The notes beneath the pieces were generated by a model. It was not told where the DNA came from, ran no database searches, and was given only the letters and a program-made list of their open reading frames with translations. From Carnegiea gigantea (Eukaryota; Streptophyta; Magnoliopsida; Caryophyllales; Cactaceae), in the NCBI GenBank assembly GCA_029747015.1, contig JAKOGI010000026.1:1809817-1873816 (forward strand): 64,000 nucleotides of DNA, read 5' to 3'. The position numbers and the translations under genes were made by a program. Position 1 is the first letter of the stretch; the number at the start of each line of letters is the position of its first letter. Positions 42,827 through 55,006 of the stretch are shown piece after piece.

Positions 42827-42973
42827 TTTACCCTGCACACACAGACACACGCTCTGCTTTCAGCCCTCTACCAGTCCAGCTATGGGTGTTTGCACTTGGC
42901 AGCGCAATGCCCACAGAGTGTATGAAGATGGGTTATTGCATCTCAGCTACGAAATTCTATCAGCAATGACCAA
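42827..42973 (-). promoter_or_regulatory. AIH immediate upstream region
   Basis: Between the AIH start codon and the hAT element. A good splice-acceptor-like tract (TGTGTGTGCAG, then GGTAAA, then ATG) ends at 42,833, so a 5' untranslated intron is possible. No TATA box is obvious. The untranslated exon, if there is one, would lie beyond the transposon. Confidence 0.35.
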
Positions 42974-43848
42974 TAGACCTGGGCAGTGGGCCGGGTCGAG
43001 CCGGGTCAAGACAAGCCCAATGGCAAAAGGGGCAGGTCGAGTCAGCAGTAAAATTTTAATGGATCGGGTTACCTGCCCACGACCCGCCCAGTTTAACATT
43101 GTTAGCTTTGATATTAGGATTACAATTTGGGTTTTCAAGCATAATTGGCTTGTAGACTCTCAGCAATATCAAAAACAAATTTCATACTCTAATCACCATA
43201 TTAATTCTTCATATTCTAATGACCATTTGACCAATATCAAAAACAAGTTTCAGCAAATTGAAAACCGACTGAAAAAATTAAAACAAAAAATTGCCTCAGA
43301 CAGTCCTAGTTCAACAAAGATATCAACATCACGCATGGATTGAACCTTGCGTTGCAACCATATGAAGTTCATCATTGGCCAACGATATTGAACAAATCTC
43401 AAATCTCAAATCTAAATTAACAAAAACTTGCCAAAAAGGAACAGATTTGAACAAAATAAAAGATAGACGGAGAGAGAGTGCATCAGATCTTCCTATTCAA
43501 AACCTTGTTCCCATGAAAATTGCAGGGGCAAATTCAAGCACCCAAATTTCTCAAAGAATCAACAAACCCAGCAAAAACCCAGAAAAGAAACAATCAACCC
43601 TGATGAATTACATCCTAAAAATTGAATGCTAGGAATTTCAATAGATGTAAATTCACGTTCACCTCAGAAAGTGAGAAGCACAACCGATCCAGTAGCAAGT
43701 CGCCCTAATCTAGTAGGTTCAATCGAAAAACTAGTGTTTGAATCACTTGTATTCAGCAGTAAAATCGAGAAATCACAGACTTGAGAGGGTTGTGGAAGAA
43801 GAGATCTGAGACGACGCTCCCACAATTCAAAACCACTGCCCAGGTCTA
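42974..43848. mobile_element. hAT-type non-autonomous transposon upstream of AIH (875 bp)
   Basis: The termini are a perfect 16-bp inverted repeat: TAGACCTGGGCAGTGG (42,974-42,989) and CCACTGCCCAGGTCTA (43,833-43,848). Both flanks carry the identical 8-bp duplication ATGACCAA (42,966-42,973 and 43,849-43,856), as expected for hAT-superfamily insertion. The left subterminal part is rich in GGGCCGGGTCG-like words, and CCCACGACCCGCCC near 43,077 is their complement. No transposase motif is seen; open frames at 42,882-43,343, 43,375-43,632 and 43,664-43,891 start, end or run through it and are accidental. Confidence 0.9.
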
Positions 43849-43856
43849 ATGACCAA

Positions 43857-45449
43857 TGAAGGAAAGAATCTTTTTTCGTCCAATTTGCCATCTCGCTTTT
43901 TCTTTTGATTGGAGGTCCTGAAAAGGAATCCCTTTTCCAGTAATGGTCGTTGGGTTACCAAATTGATAGCAAATTAGGAGTTTAGGACAGTCGCTACAAT
44001 ATGACAACAACAGATATTGCTCAAAATTTTCTAACTGCCACGAGAAGTTATTTGGGGGGGCAGGGGTGGCGTAGGAGTATTTCTAGTAGTGGGTCGGTTT
44101 TTTGACTCATTAGTGAGGGCTTACATATATCACATTTGCTTTTGAGTTAATTTTTGCCTCACAATTCTCTCCCTCTTCAATGTGAGGCTTACAACTTTAG
44201 TTTACAAAATAAAATAATACTTATGGACTCACTCTACAACACACAACTTTTTTTTTAATATCCTAAAAAGAAGAAAAAACCAATTAAAATTAAAAAAACA
44301 AAAAAGCAAGAAGAAGGAACCGTGAGCCGCTCGCAGGCTCGTGCTGCAAGAGGGCCCGGCGACTCGGCTCGCACCCCCAGGTGGGCGAGCCAAAAAAGAA
44401 GTCCGTTGAAGTATTCTAAGTGTAAGCGACTTCTGTAGTTTATATCACCTATGTGGGCAACATCAACAACCCATAAGGCCCTGTCCTTTTCGTCAATAAA
44501 TTCTAATTGATTAATCTCAATCAATTTTAATTCACTTTAATCCACTTCACCAATTTTAATACAAAAAATATTCACTTCGATCCACTTTCCACCATTTTAA
44601 CTAACTTCTACCCATCATATAAAAAAAATCAACTCACTTCAACAAAAAAAATACCCGCTTCAACCTACTTCAAACCACTTATACCATTCTCAACCAACTT
44701 CACCCGATTTATCTCAACTAATTTCAACCCACTCCCCATTACAATTATTATTGCTACTACTATTACTAATACTAGCACCATCACCACCACCACTGTTCAC
44801 ATTATTGTTGATATAGTTGGTGCTTCTTGCTCTTGTATTGACATCACAACTCTGATTTATCTGTGTACTATTCACTCACAAATCCATTGTTTAGTAGCTT
44901 TGTATGCTCGTCTTAAGTTGTTTCTAGCTTTTGGTTAATCTCGTTAAGTAGCTTTATCACTTTAGTTAGTCTAGTAGCTTCTTTGACTAGCGATGTAGAA
45001 AACTCCGCCTGTCCTCAGAAGAAGGATGGAAGGCAATAAGGGTGTTTTTAGCAACTTTATCCGATCAGTCCCAAAAGTAACCTCTTCATCACGACATGTA
45101 TACTTGGGTAAATGTACACTTGGATGCGTAGACAAGACATAGGTTAGGTGCACTTCAATTTTGGGTAAATGTATATTATTTATATTTCATATTTAGATGG
45201 TATATTAGTCAAGTGTATTTTGATTTCTAAATTTTGATTAGCTTAATAGGTCAACAGAAACTATGAAAATTGTGTACTAACAGCATTTCATACTCTTCTA
45301 ATGGTTCAGTTTCTTATCTTCTAAAATCCTACATATATAAGAAAGAAATAGTTTGCTCTACATAAATTATACCTTTGATGAAAAATATAAATAAGAATAG
45401 TGAATAGTGATCAATGGTACCTGATTGACATGCATCCTATCGCCCCATC
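43857..45449. other. Intergenic DNA, no gene identified
   Basis: Contains a GC-rich patch near 44,320-44,400 (GAGCCGCTCGCAGGCTCG...) and a pyrimidine-rich stretch at 44,500-44,720 with loose repeats of ACTTCAACCCACTT. The start of the latter, GGCCCTGTCCTTTTCG at 44,478, looks like a transposon end, but I found no matching opposite end. No coding motif. Confidence 0.5.
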
Positions 45450-45697
45450 TAGGGCTGTTCATTATTCGGTTTAGACTAGAACTAAACCAAAGACCGGGTA
45501 AGACGGGACCGAACTGGACTAGACTGCACAAATTCGGTCCGGTTCTCGCTCCAAGGCTTGAGCCTTGTTTGGTCTTCGGTCCGGTCCCCGTTTGGACCGA
45601 GTGGACCGGTGGATCTGACCGGGACTGATTCCCAAATCTAGGGTTTTAAGTATTAAAGGTAGCCAGTAGCTAAAGCTCTCAGCCCTGGCCTCTTTCG

Positions 45698-45812
45698 TAG
45701 GGCTGGCAATAAAACCCGTACCCGTTTAAATCCCGCAAAACCCGCCCCGATGGGTCTGGGTATGGGTACGAATTTTTTTTTGAAAATGGGTATGGGACGG
45801 GTATTGCTAAAC

Positions 45813-45846
<34 letters not shown>

Positions 45847-46468
45847 TCCACCCACCCCGTACCCGCCCCATACCCATTTTACTAGTACCTGCCCCGTATA
45901 CCCATACCCATTTTCATTTTTTATAAAATTAAAATTGGCCCAAGCCCAAAAACAAAACCCTAAGTATACATTTCTCTCTTACTCGGTCACTCCTGACTCT
46001 ATTCGTCCCACTCCCTTGTTTCATCCTCCCCAACTCTCGGATTCTCCTAACTAGTTACATTGTGGTTTCTCACAAAAGCCGTGTATTAGCTTGGTTTTTC
46101 TTAAAGTTTTACATGAGTTCTTGAGTGTATTGGCATATACACCAGGAATCTTCTAGTTGTAGATGTTCTAAGAATAATCATAGTCTTATACTTTTATGTG
46201 ATATGATGTATTGTTGGAAATCAGAAGTCTAATATGAATGTAGCGTGTTTTCTTTGGTTGAATATGGGTATAAAATGGGTTCAATTTTTTTTGTCTATAT
46301 GTATCCGAATAAAACCCGCAATACCCGCAATACCCGGTGGGTATGGGTATGGGTATGATTTTATAATACCCGGTGGGTATGGGTATGAGTATGGATACTG
46401 ATTTTCCAAATGGGTATGGATAAGGGTATGACAAAACCCGCCCCGTACCCGCCCCATTGCTAGCCCTA
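45698..46468. mobile_element. Nested hAT-type element rich in GGGTATGGGTAT repeats
   Basis: Ends read TAGGGCTGGCAAT (45,698) and ATTGCTAGCCCTA (ending 46,468), inverted with one mismatch. Flanks CTCTTTCG (45,690-45,697) and CTCTTTTG (46,469-46,476) form an 8-bp duplication with one mismatch. Both subterminal regions carry ACCCGTACCCGCCCC words and (GGGTAT)n, which is expanded to about six units near 45,816-45,845. It sits inside the 45,450-47,669 element. Confidence 0.88.
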
Positions 46469-46490
46469 CTCTTTTGCCCTCACACTTAGG

Positions 46491-46857
46491 CCCTGTTTGG
46501 CAAACAGCTGTTAGCTGTTAGCTATTAGCTGTTTGTATTAGCTGTTAGCTGTTAGCTGTTTGAGTTAGCTGTTTGTATTAGCTATTTGAATTAGCTTTTT
46601 GTTAAAAAACTGTTTGGTAAAATTAGCTGTTTCTGATAAAGTTGTGAGACAAAAAACTAATTCTTCAAAAAGCTCTTCCAAAAAGCTCATGGAATTAGCT
46701 TTTTCAAATTAGCTTTTTGGACCCAAAAAGCTCTTTTAAAAAGCTCTTTCATCAAACACCCAAATTAACTTTTTTACTTGGTCAAAAAGCTAATTTTGAT
46801 TAAATAAGTTCTTTTTTGTCAAAAAAACTCTTCAAAAAGGTGTTTGCCAAACAGAGC
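46491..46857. mobile_element. Nested hAT-type MITE (CCCTGTTTGGCAAACA ends)
   Basis: Left end CCCTGTTTGGCAAACA and right end TGTTTGCCAAACAG form the inverted repeat. The left half has repeated AGCTGTTAGCTGTT and the right half AAAAAGCTCTT. Flanks ACACTTAG and AGCCTTAG agree at 6 of 8 positions. It belongs to the same family as 25,152-25,957, oriented the other way, and lies 22 bp from the preceding nested element. Confidence 0.8.
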
Positions 46858-47677
46858 CTTAGTCCATTCGTCCTATCAACTTTCTCCTTCCTTCTTTCAG
46901 TGCTTAGCCATGGCTATTTGGCTCTGCGTTGAGAATTTTCGGTACTGTGTAGCCACTATTTATCACTTCTCTCAAATTTGAAACTCACACCCTCTCCTCA
47001 AACAGCAACCTGAGCCGACACCAATGCCCAAAATGTACCCTGCTTTCGGCCCAAGTTGCATCATAACGCTTGCCTCCAACCTGAAGTTGAATATTCCATC
47101 ATCACTCTTCGTCCTCCTTACTCTGTTGCAGTTTTGCGCCTAGAGCTCACACAAGCAGCTGAGTGAAAAATGTGTAGTAAACATAATCCAATCGTTGGTT
47201 TGTTTACTGTTGTTGCTTCAATTGATTGTCAATGCGTATACTTTTGCCCTTACAATTTACCAATTTGATGCTAGAATTTCTTTGTCTCTATCTCTCTCTT
47301 CCTGTGCCATGTGATTTCCTTTTTTTGGGCTTCAATTTGATGTTGAACTTCCCTTATTTTCTGGGACATGTTGTGGTAATTGCCTTTAATTTTTCTCACA
47401 TAAAGTGCAGTAATTTGTCAATTAATTGAGTTCAAGCATGTTTTTCATTTTGAGGGATGCAACTGGACACCAAAATATGTAGTAATGAAACCCAGATTTG
47501 ATTTGAACCCATCACTACTTTTTTGTGCTCGGTCTAGTTCGGTCCGGGTCTGGTCCGGCCCCGGTCTGGACGACTTTTATACAGTCCGGTCTTCGGTCTA
47601 CCTTCATATCCTTATTCGATTTTCGGTCCAACCCTGTCCGGTCCGGGGTTGGACTGATGAACGGCCCTAGCCCCATC

Positions 47678-48289
47678 CTTGATTTATTCCTTAATCAAAT
47701 ATTAGACTTAAGGTTCTTCCATTCAGTTGCAGTCTTCAGCTACCTTATTTTAACAATATCATATTATCTTATTCTGCAAACACTTCCCTGATGTTGCTTC
47801 TACTCGATATTGTTGAAAACATTAAAACAATTTCATATTCATTGGTAATATACGTATGTATACATACACACAGAAAAAAAACTAAATAAAATTAGCAAAA
47901 AATGGATGAACAATACATAATGCATGAAATTGAAATAATACACAAGATTAAGAATCAACTAAAGTAACATTTATCGACCTTCAGTTTCTAGTAGCATACA
48001 ATAATTAATTCATCTTGATCTCCCACCCACAATTACTCAATCTAATTATTATATGATCATTTATTTTTTTTTATTTTTAATAAAACTAGTGTGTATCTCG
48101 TGCTTCACACGGGTATGTATTGAAATTTTATAATCTTATCATTTTTCTTTGAAAAGTTTGTGGTCCTATCATTAATTCTATTTAGAAACACTAATATGTT
48201 TAACTGATTGGTACCGGAAAATATCTATATAAACTATTTTATTATTGACATCTTGTTGGGATTGTCAACTATGTTTTGAGTTGGACATT
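47678..48289. other. AT-rich intergenic DNA, no gene identified
   Basis: No coding motif, only A/T-rich low-complexity sequence. Confidence 0.5.
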
Positions 48290-48900
48290 GTTTTTATCAT
48301 GATAAGAGAACAATTCTTATATTGGATGGTTTTAGGAAAAAGAAAAAAGGGGGAAAAAAGGGTGAAGAGGTTAGTGCCCAACAGTGTAGATATATAATAA
48401 TTATATATAACACTTTGAAGCATGTAAATGCATTTATCATATAATAAGGAATTCAAAATAGAAGATTTGGTCGTCGAAGGATTGCATGTAATTTAATATA
48501 TTTAATAATGTATCAATTTATATTTAGTTGTTAAAAAGATATAGATCATTTTGAAGATATCAAAAGTTTGGGTCTCAATCCTAAATGTTATGCTCTAGTA
48601 AGCACTGCTTATGGATATATTTATAAAATAAATATCACAATCAAATATAAGTGCCCAATGATACTATTGTATTTGTAAAATAAACATCATTACTTAAAGG
48701 TCCTTTTACTGAACAAGAAAAATAAAAGATATGAGGAACATCAAATCATGTATGATAAATGCATTTACATACTTCAAAGTTACATATACAATAATTAAAT
48801 ATGTGCACCATTTGATACTAATCTACTCACATTTTTTTCCCTCTTTTTTAGTTAAAAAAATCCAATATGAATTTTGTTCTTGTGGCTCTTTATACTTCAT
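48290..48900. repeat. Long imperfect inverted repeat
   Basis: The arm at about 48,300-48,450 and the reverse complement of about 48,740-48,890 align along most of their length, with gaps. The best block is ACTTTGAAGCATGTAAATGCATTTATCATA against ACTTTGAAGTATGTAAATGCATTTATCATA (written here only for comparison of one difference). A further matching block is TTATATTGGAT against TCATATTGGAT. The loop is about 290 bp. It could be a MITE-like foldback element; no coding capacity or target duplication was seen. Confidence 0.7.
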
Positions 48901-49229
48901 CTTAGGAAGGAAAACATATTTTTTATTCTTGGCATATGTTCAATGTCATTTGGCCTATAGGGTGGGGGATGTCCCTTCAAATTTGGATAAATTATAGGTG
49001 TCTCCATTATCATAATTAAAATTATATTTTATATTTATAATCTTTTTTTATTTTAAATTTGTAATTGTTAAAATAATTAAATAAAGAAATAATAATTTAA
49101 TATTGATACTTGAAGGTGAGTAATAAAATTCATGATGGTTAAATTAATTGAATAGCAAAATTATCATAAACAACCAATAGAAATTTGACACTTGTTCAAA
49201 CACCATCAACCCATTCAACCCAATCAATC

Positions 49230-49312
<83 letters not shown>

Positions 49313-49660
49313 TGATGTGGGGAGTGATTCGCCAAACTACAAAAGCATGAAAATATAACTAGAATCCCATACAACATGGTCTCATACTCCTCTTTGTTAG
49401 ACTAATCTACTTATTTCTAGCATGCAGTTCCTATGTATTACATTTATTTCCCTTTATGAGACTATTAACTTGTATTTAGTATATGGACATTTGTACATTA
49501 TATCTATCTTACATGATAGATGATAACAACCAAAAAAAAAGGAGTGTTACCAACTCGTGCAGATCGTTATATTATATTTTCTCTTTTTCCCTCGTTTTGT
49601 TTTTCTTCTTCTTTTTTTGATACGAGATTCTCCATATAAGGCCAATGTGACACACAAGAT
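48901..49660. other. AT-rich intergenic DNA, no gene identified
   Basis: Low-complexity A/T sequence including the dinucleotide microsatellite listed separately. No coding motif. Confidence 0.5.
49230..49309. repeat. (TA)n(TG)n(TA)n microsatellite
   Basis: A compound dinucleotide repeat of about 80 bp: a short TA run, about 15 TG units and then about 18 TA units. Confidence 0.95.
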
Positions 49661-49664
49661 CTAG

Positions 49665-49956
49665 GTGATTAGCAAAGGGTTGCATTGGCTCGATAGGACT
49701 TAGGAATGGTTGGTCCGATAATAATTGGCGTTCAAATTGGCTACCTGGGTCAAAGTCATTACTTCCTTGAAGCCCAAAGCTAACCTTTTGAAAGTTGTTG
49801 ATCTCATTGATTTTCAACAAGGGGAGTGGATTGTGAAGTTTACTGAATCGTTGTTTCTCAGAGTCAATGTCGGAGCAATTTTGGGCATCCCCCTTTGTAG
49901 CACCTAGCCCTGTGATCAACTTACTTGGCATTATTCTTTCATGATTTTTGTTGTAG
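49665..49956 (+). pseudogene. LINE relic (C-terminal part), split by the Athila element
   Basis: The plus frame reads VVDLIDFQQGEWIVKFTESLF, ILGIPL and DQLTWHYS. This is the pattern V-x-D-L-I...W...F...I-L-x-I-P-L...D-x-L-x-W-H-Y that precedes the zf-RVT domain in plant LINE ORF2 proteins. It stops at the left target duplication of the Athila element. The original continuation should be at 58,825 onward. Confidence 0.55.
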
Positions 49957-51207
49957 TGACCACTACCACAAGCACACGAGTAGTCATAGTATAGATAAAA
50001 AGATCGTTCCTCAGGGACCAATGTAATCTATCGAGTTTTGTCTAAAATATGCTAAGTAAAATTCTAATTCAAGGGATTTCGATTTAACAACTTCAAATTC
50101 AGTAATTTTAAATCAAATAAGGAAAGATGCCTAGGAATTCATATAACTATGAAAGTTGATTTGATCAAAATGATCAGCATGCGCTTTTCTCTAATCGGTT
50201 AATCTTGAGGAATTGCAATCTCTCCAAAAATTGAGTCTATTCTTTCGAAATCAACCAAATTTGCCTAAACTAAGCAAAAGTCGTTCCTTCAAACAAATTT
50301 ATCTTAATCCAAACTAAATATCTTCGATTACTCTCTAGTCCTTCTAATATGAAAATATCTCTTTCGAGATGATGTTATGTCAGGTTTTATCAAGTAGTCT
50401 AACAATCAAATGTCACCTTTCAGTTTTTCACTCAATTGTTTCAAGTGTGCAAGTAAACTTTGGTCAAAAATCCACTCATAACATGGTGATCACTTGATAG
50501 AACGAAATCAAACCAATCATAAAATAAGTACAATTCTACAGATTAAAATATGATCCAACTATACTTTCATAAACTACTAAATCCCTAGACAAAATAAAAC
50601 TACTCACACATAATAAAAAATTAAACAACTAACCAATGTTTTGGCAAAATCTAGGAGGAAGGGTTTGACTGAGATAGCCTTTCAATCAAGGGCTTCCAAC
50701 CGTCTCAAAATCAAACACACACTTTCAAGATTTCTCACGAAAATAATAATCAAACTAAGAATCTAAACTAAAAAAAATAAAATTTGAGAAAGAAGATGAA
50801 CTATGCTATCCTTGCTTTCTTCTCCATTGCTGCTAAATGACGCCTTTTATGGAAAAATTTGGATGTGTTCAGCCACATAGTCAAAGGACAACGAAGAGGC
50901 AATAGTTTCACCTCTCATCACAATCTATGTAGGCACCACGATCTGACCGTGGTCTTGGTTGGAACCGATTTTCTGCTCTTTTCTTGCTCCATGAGTGCAG
51001 CAACACATGGGTGTCCATGGGGGTCAAAATACATCCAATAAGGGTCAAATATTGGGTAAAAAGGCCTAAAATCTTATAAAACACATCAAACAACCATACC
51101 CAAGCATAAATTGAGAATAAGAGCATAAATTATGACATTAAGCACAAAATTCTTCTAAAAATGTAGCGAAATAGCCCTAAAATAATGTATACATTAAGCA
51201 CTTATCA
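49957..51207 (-). repeat. 3' LTR of the Athila element
   Basis: 1,251 bp. It matches 57,562-58,819 throughout with scattered substitutions and indels, including a frayed TATA region (CCATAAAAGG). The purine-rich GCATGGAGAGTT just upstream in minus sense (51,208-51,219) is the likely polypurine tract. Confidence 0.9.
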
Positions 51208-52979
51208 AACTCTCCATGCTTAAACTATTGCTTATCTTCAAGCAATGCTAAAACCAAAAAGATACAAAACCTCCTCATGATAGATATAAGTAACATTCCA
51301 ATAGCAAAGCTAATCCAAAGGTAGCCCAAAAAGATGCAAAAATTATTAGCAAACAGATTAGGGAATGAAATTTTTGAAAATCACTTGATAGACCACTATG
51401 TCAAACATGATTCAACCCCCCCAAATCGTCAAATACAATCATTCAACATATGAAACAAATGAAGCTAGCAAGGCTAGTAGAACCTTATCATAGTTATGTG
51501 GCACTCATCACTCATGTGTTTGAAAATGTATACATAAAGGTTCTCTTAATTCTCATTCATTGGACTCAAATCTACCATAAGCTTGACAAGACTATCAAAT
51601 TAGTCATCACTAAAATGCAAACACACTAAACAATTATGAGGACTTCAATAAAGTTGTAATGGCGCTATGGGTAAAAGTAAGAGGGGAATAAATGTTTTGG
51701 AAATGGGGAGCTAGAAGCCATAGACTAAGAGCTAAACGATTCTAATGCATCATACTAGATTCCCTCTTAGACCATTATAATTTATTAACAAAATACATCC
51801 CCAATTGAAGAGGGAAAGAGTTGAGAATTACAAGAATTTACAATTCCAACAAGGCTAACACTTTCTTTCTTTTTTTTCTTCATTTTCATTTTCCCCCCCT
51901 CTTTTTATGTTGTTTTTTTTCAAATGAGTTAGCCAAGGGAAATTCATATCGAAATTTAAATTCTAACTCTTCTCTAAACTTTGTACAATTGGACAAGGGA
52001 TTTATTAAGATCTCACATCCCCTCACCAAATAACCAAAACCCACTAAAAGAAAGCAATCCACCTTACTAATATCCTATCAAACTTGATGCAAAAGAATGA
52101 AACACTCATCTAGTCTTAGCTTAAGGTAAGATAATCATTTGGCCATAGGCTATATTAGGAGGTTCAAATCAAGAAAAACGCATTTAGGCTCAAAGAGGTT
52201 AGCAAAGGATATAATATACAACAAAGGTGGCTATTTAGCCGTTGGGTTTAACAAATTAAAGAAAAATACCTCAATGATATTGCCTAAATGCATATGCAAA
52301 ATGTGATCTTGAACGAGAATCAAAGCAAGTTCTAGAGAAATGATGTCAAGGAAGAGTCACACATAAAAGAAATATGAGACTAAATTGATAAATAGTCTCT
52401 AAAACCTCAAAGCCTCATGGGACATCTGCCAAGGTCATAACTAGTTCATTAGCAAACACATGCTAAAATTCATGTAAAGACTCATGGGATAATCAACACG
52501 CACTCAATATGTGGTCAAACATGTATCTCGTTTTCGCAAACTCATTCTCAAGCATTTTATGCACAATTTGGTCGAATCAAAGGATCAAACTAAACCAAAG
52601 AAGTCTACCTAGTCTAAAAAGATTATCATCGGAGGATTTTCTTTTCAATTTCTTTTTTTTTTGCTTTTTGCTTTTTGCTTTTTTTGTTTTTTAATTTTTA
52701 ATTTTTTTTTCAAAATCTTTTTCTTAGTACATGCATGCTCCCAATAACAATGCAAAAGAAAATGCAGAGGGACTAAAATACAGCCTAGACTGAAAAGAAA
52801 ACCAAATGCACTTACTAAAATACTGCTAAACAAAATGAAAACCTAGAACAAAAACTCCAAAAAACTATCACAAACAGCATATACAAAGTACAAGCACACC
52901 AAACCAAAGCAGGCATCAGACTCCAAATCTAACTACTAACTCTCCCATACTTGAATCACACATTGCTTTCAATGTGGAC
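51208..52979. other. Noncoding region of the Athila element before the 3' LTR
   Basis: I see no coding motif. It is A-rich in plus sense, with a T-rich low-complexity tract at 52,648-52,720 built on GCTTTTT repeats. Such a long untranslated stretch before the 3' LTR is common in Athila elements. Confidence 0.6.
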
Positions 52980-54216
52980 ACAGAATAGAAAAAGGGAAGG
53001 GGAGTAGCACTAAGCAATCAAAAAGGAGGTGGTGGAGGAGGATGAGGTGGTTGCCCATAAGAGATACACCAATCCGGCCAGTTCTATAAACATGCCCTAT
53101 AGTCCTGGAAATATTGAGTTTGGGTAGCAAGCATTCCATGAAACTCATCGTGGCACTCCTGGACAAAGTCCCGAAGAGCGGCATTCTCAGAAGTAGTAAA
53201 TGCTCGAAGGAAAACTTGCTCCTCTTGAATAGATTTAAGGGTGTCTTGGAGGTCGGTATAGTCAGGATGGGGTGGTTGAGAGAAAGAGGTAGGTCTTGCT
53301 TAACTAGAATGAAGGGCTAGATGATGAGTTGCAGGTTGAACAACCTCGTTATCACCAGGTACTTAATAAAGGTTAGCTCGATGAAGTAAGGAGGTTCGAT
53401 CAACATTGGGAAGTGGAAAAAGCCGGTCCCCATAGTAAATCCAACATATACGCCCAGCCTCAACTTTACAAAAGTTCATAATTTCAAAAGCAGCTTGATC
53501 AAGCCGCTAGGACCCGAGAACTCTGTCCTCAGGGTTGGGTCCAATACCCAAAAATCTAGCAATAGTAGTCACAATCCCACCTATGACTATCCTACCTTTA
53601 GTACTAACAGCAGTACTATGTAACTGCCTGGCCAAAAATGAGCCGGGGTCAAGTTGGTCACTGTCAAGCATATAGGACAAAAAGTGCAACTCAGACAATT
53701 TCGAGACATTCAAACTATCGTCCCGAGCAAAGAAACAACAAGCCAAGATATGCTGAGTTACTCTAATTCAAGGGTTCCTAATATGAGTGCACTTTGATGA
53801 ACTAGTGCTGTACTGAACACTCTTCAAAAGTTCCCTCCAAAATGCATTTAGATTGAATTCATCTGGAACTTGGTGGTTCAATAAATCCATGCCAGGTGGA
53901 AAATCGAATAATCCATTAAAGGTACCTAAGTTCAACTCGTAAAATTGTCCCTGCAAATAAAATATGATATGTACCCGGCTTGACATTAAGGCCCTCTAAT
54001 GACCTCGACATGGAGTGTACTCAGGAACCCTAAGGTTAGGTCCCGGTGTGTATGCTCTTTTATTTCTAAAAAGTTTCCCGTACCACCTCGTGTAAATAAC
54101 CACCGAATATCATCTAACATTCCAAATCGAGCTAACAATTCTTCATCATAATATCTAGTTGCCACAACCATACATTCAGTCAAACAAGTATATCTAGCAA
54201 CGTGATCAGGATACAT
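52980..54216 (-). pseudogene. Athila accessory protein (putative plant transposon protein / ORF-1-like) relic
   Basis: The domain is spread over three frames. 54,216-53,986 holds ELLARFGMLDDIRWLFTRGG and HRDLTLGFLSTLHVEV. 53,986-53,768 holds YLQGQFYELNLGTFNGLFDF and SSSKCTHIRNP. 53,746-53,507 holds ACCFFARDDSLNVSKLSELHF, LDPGSFLARQLHSTAVSTKG and RFLGIGPNPEDRVLGS. This is the widespread Athila-associated plant transposon protein. A Gln-rich helix and a PPHPPPPPPF tail follow near 53,300-53,010. Two frameshifts inactivate it. Its retention next to the missing RT and integrase is notable. Confidence 0.7.
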
Positions 54217-55006
54217 TAAACTAAGGGGGTGAGGAATGTTACCTTGAGCTTACGAATTGGTGGAGGTTCGGGATGTCCTTTGAGGTCAAGTTGGTGCTTA
54301 ACTTGAGCATCCAACCTCCTTGATATTCTTTTGTATTTTGGTAGGTGCCACTGTTGCAAAGTGAACCAAAAACCAAAACTAAAACCTAAATAAGAAAATT
54401 TGAAGAAGAAAAATGAAGAAATTAAGTAAAAAGAAGAAGAATTGGAGAGAGAAAAAGATGGGTATGGTGGATAAGTGAAGTGAGGTGAGTTTGAAGAAGA
54501 AGATGAAGAAAGAGATGAAATTTGTGTGGAAAGAGAAAAGATTAAGTGAAAAGGGATGATTTTGGGTGAAAATGGGTGAAAAATTGAGAAGAAATGAGGT
54601 AAGAATGGAGGTTGTAGTTATAGAGGTTCAGAGAAAGACAACGGAGGTAGAGAGAGAGCGTGTCGTGAAGAAGATCAAGTGTAAGGGAAAATGAGGGGGC
54701 ACCGTGGTCAAAGACCTAGATCACGGGCTGTAATAGGTCATCACGGACCGTGGAGTTCACCACGGTCTGACCGTGGTATCTGCTGACTCCGTTTTTTTTA
54801 ATTTTTCTTGGTTGGAACCCCACAGCTGCGGTGCTGGGTACCCTGGTCGTGGTGCCAAAACATTTTATTCCATAGTTTTTGTTTTCTCTGTTTTTGTTCC
54901 TTCAAACTACAAAAATAGTAAAAATCAAAGCTAAGGAACAAAAAAGAAAAAGAGCTGGGTTGCCTCCCACAAAGCACTCTTTTAAGGTCAAGAGCTTGAC
55001 CCTTCT

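Larger units (their letters stand above)
45450..47669. mobile_element. Outer hAT-type non-autonomous element with nested insertions
   Basis: Ends read TAGGGCTGTTCAT (45,450) and ATGAACGGCCCTA (ending 47,669), an inverted repeat with one mismatch. Both flanks carry the perfect 8-bp duplication GCCCCATC (45,442-45,449 and 47,670-47,677). Subterminal regions on both sides are packed with GGTCCGGT/ACCGGACC-like words (45,530-45,620 and 47,535-47,650). Two other elements, 45,698-46,468 and 46,491-46,857, lie inside. No transposase motif was found in the remainder. Confidence 0.88.

Noticed and set aside
42882..43891. Open frames upstream of AIH (42,882-43,343; 43,375-43,632; 43,664-43,891) as 5' exons or a separate gene
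   Set aside because: They start, end or run within the 42,974-43,848 hAT element and have no domain; the 43,664-43,891 frame also crosses the element's right end.
49572..50021. 149-codon minus-strand frame
   Set aside because: It runs across the LTR boundary at 49,957 and ends in a poly-Lys tail from a T-rich tract, so it joins unrelated sequences; the real signal here is the LINE relic on the plus strand.
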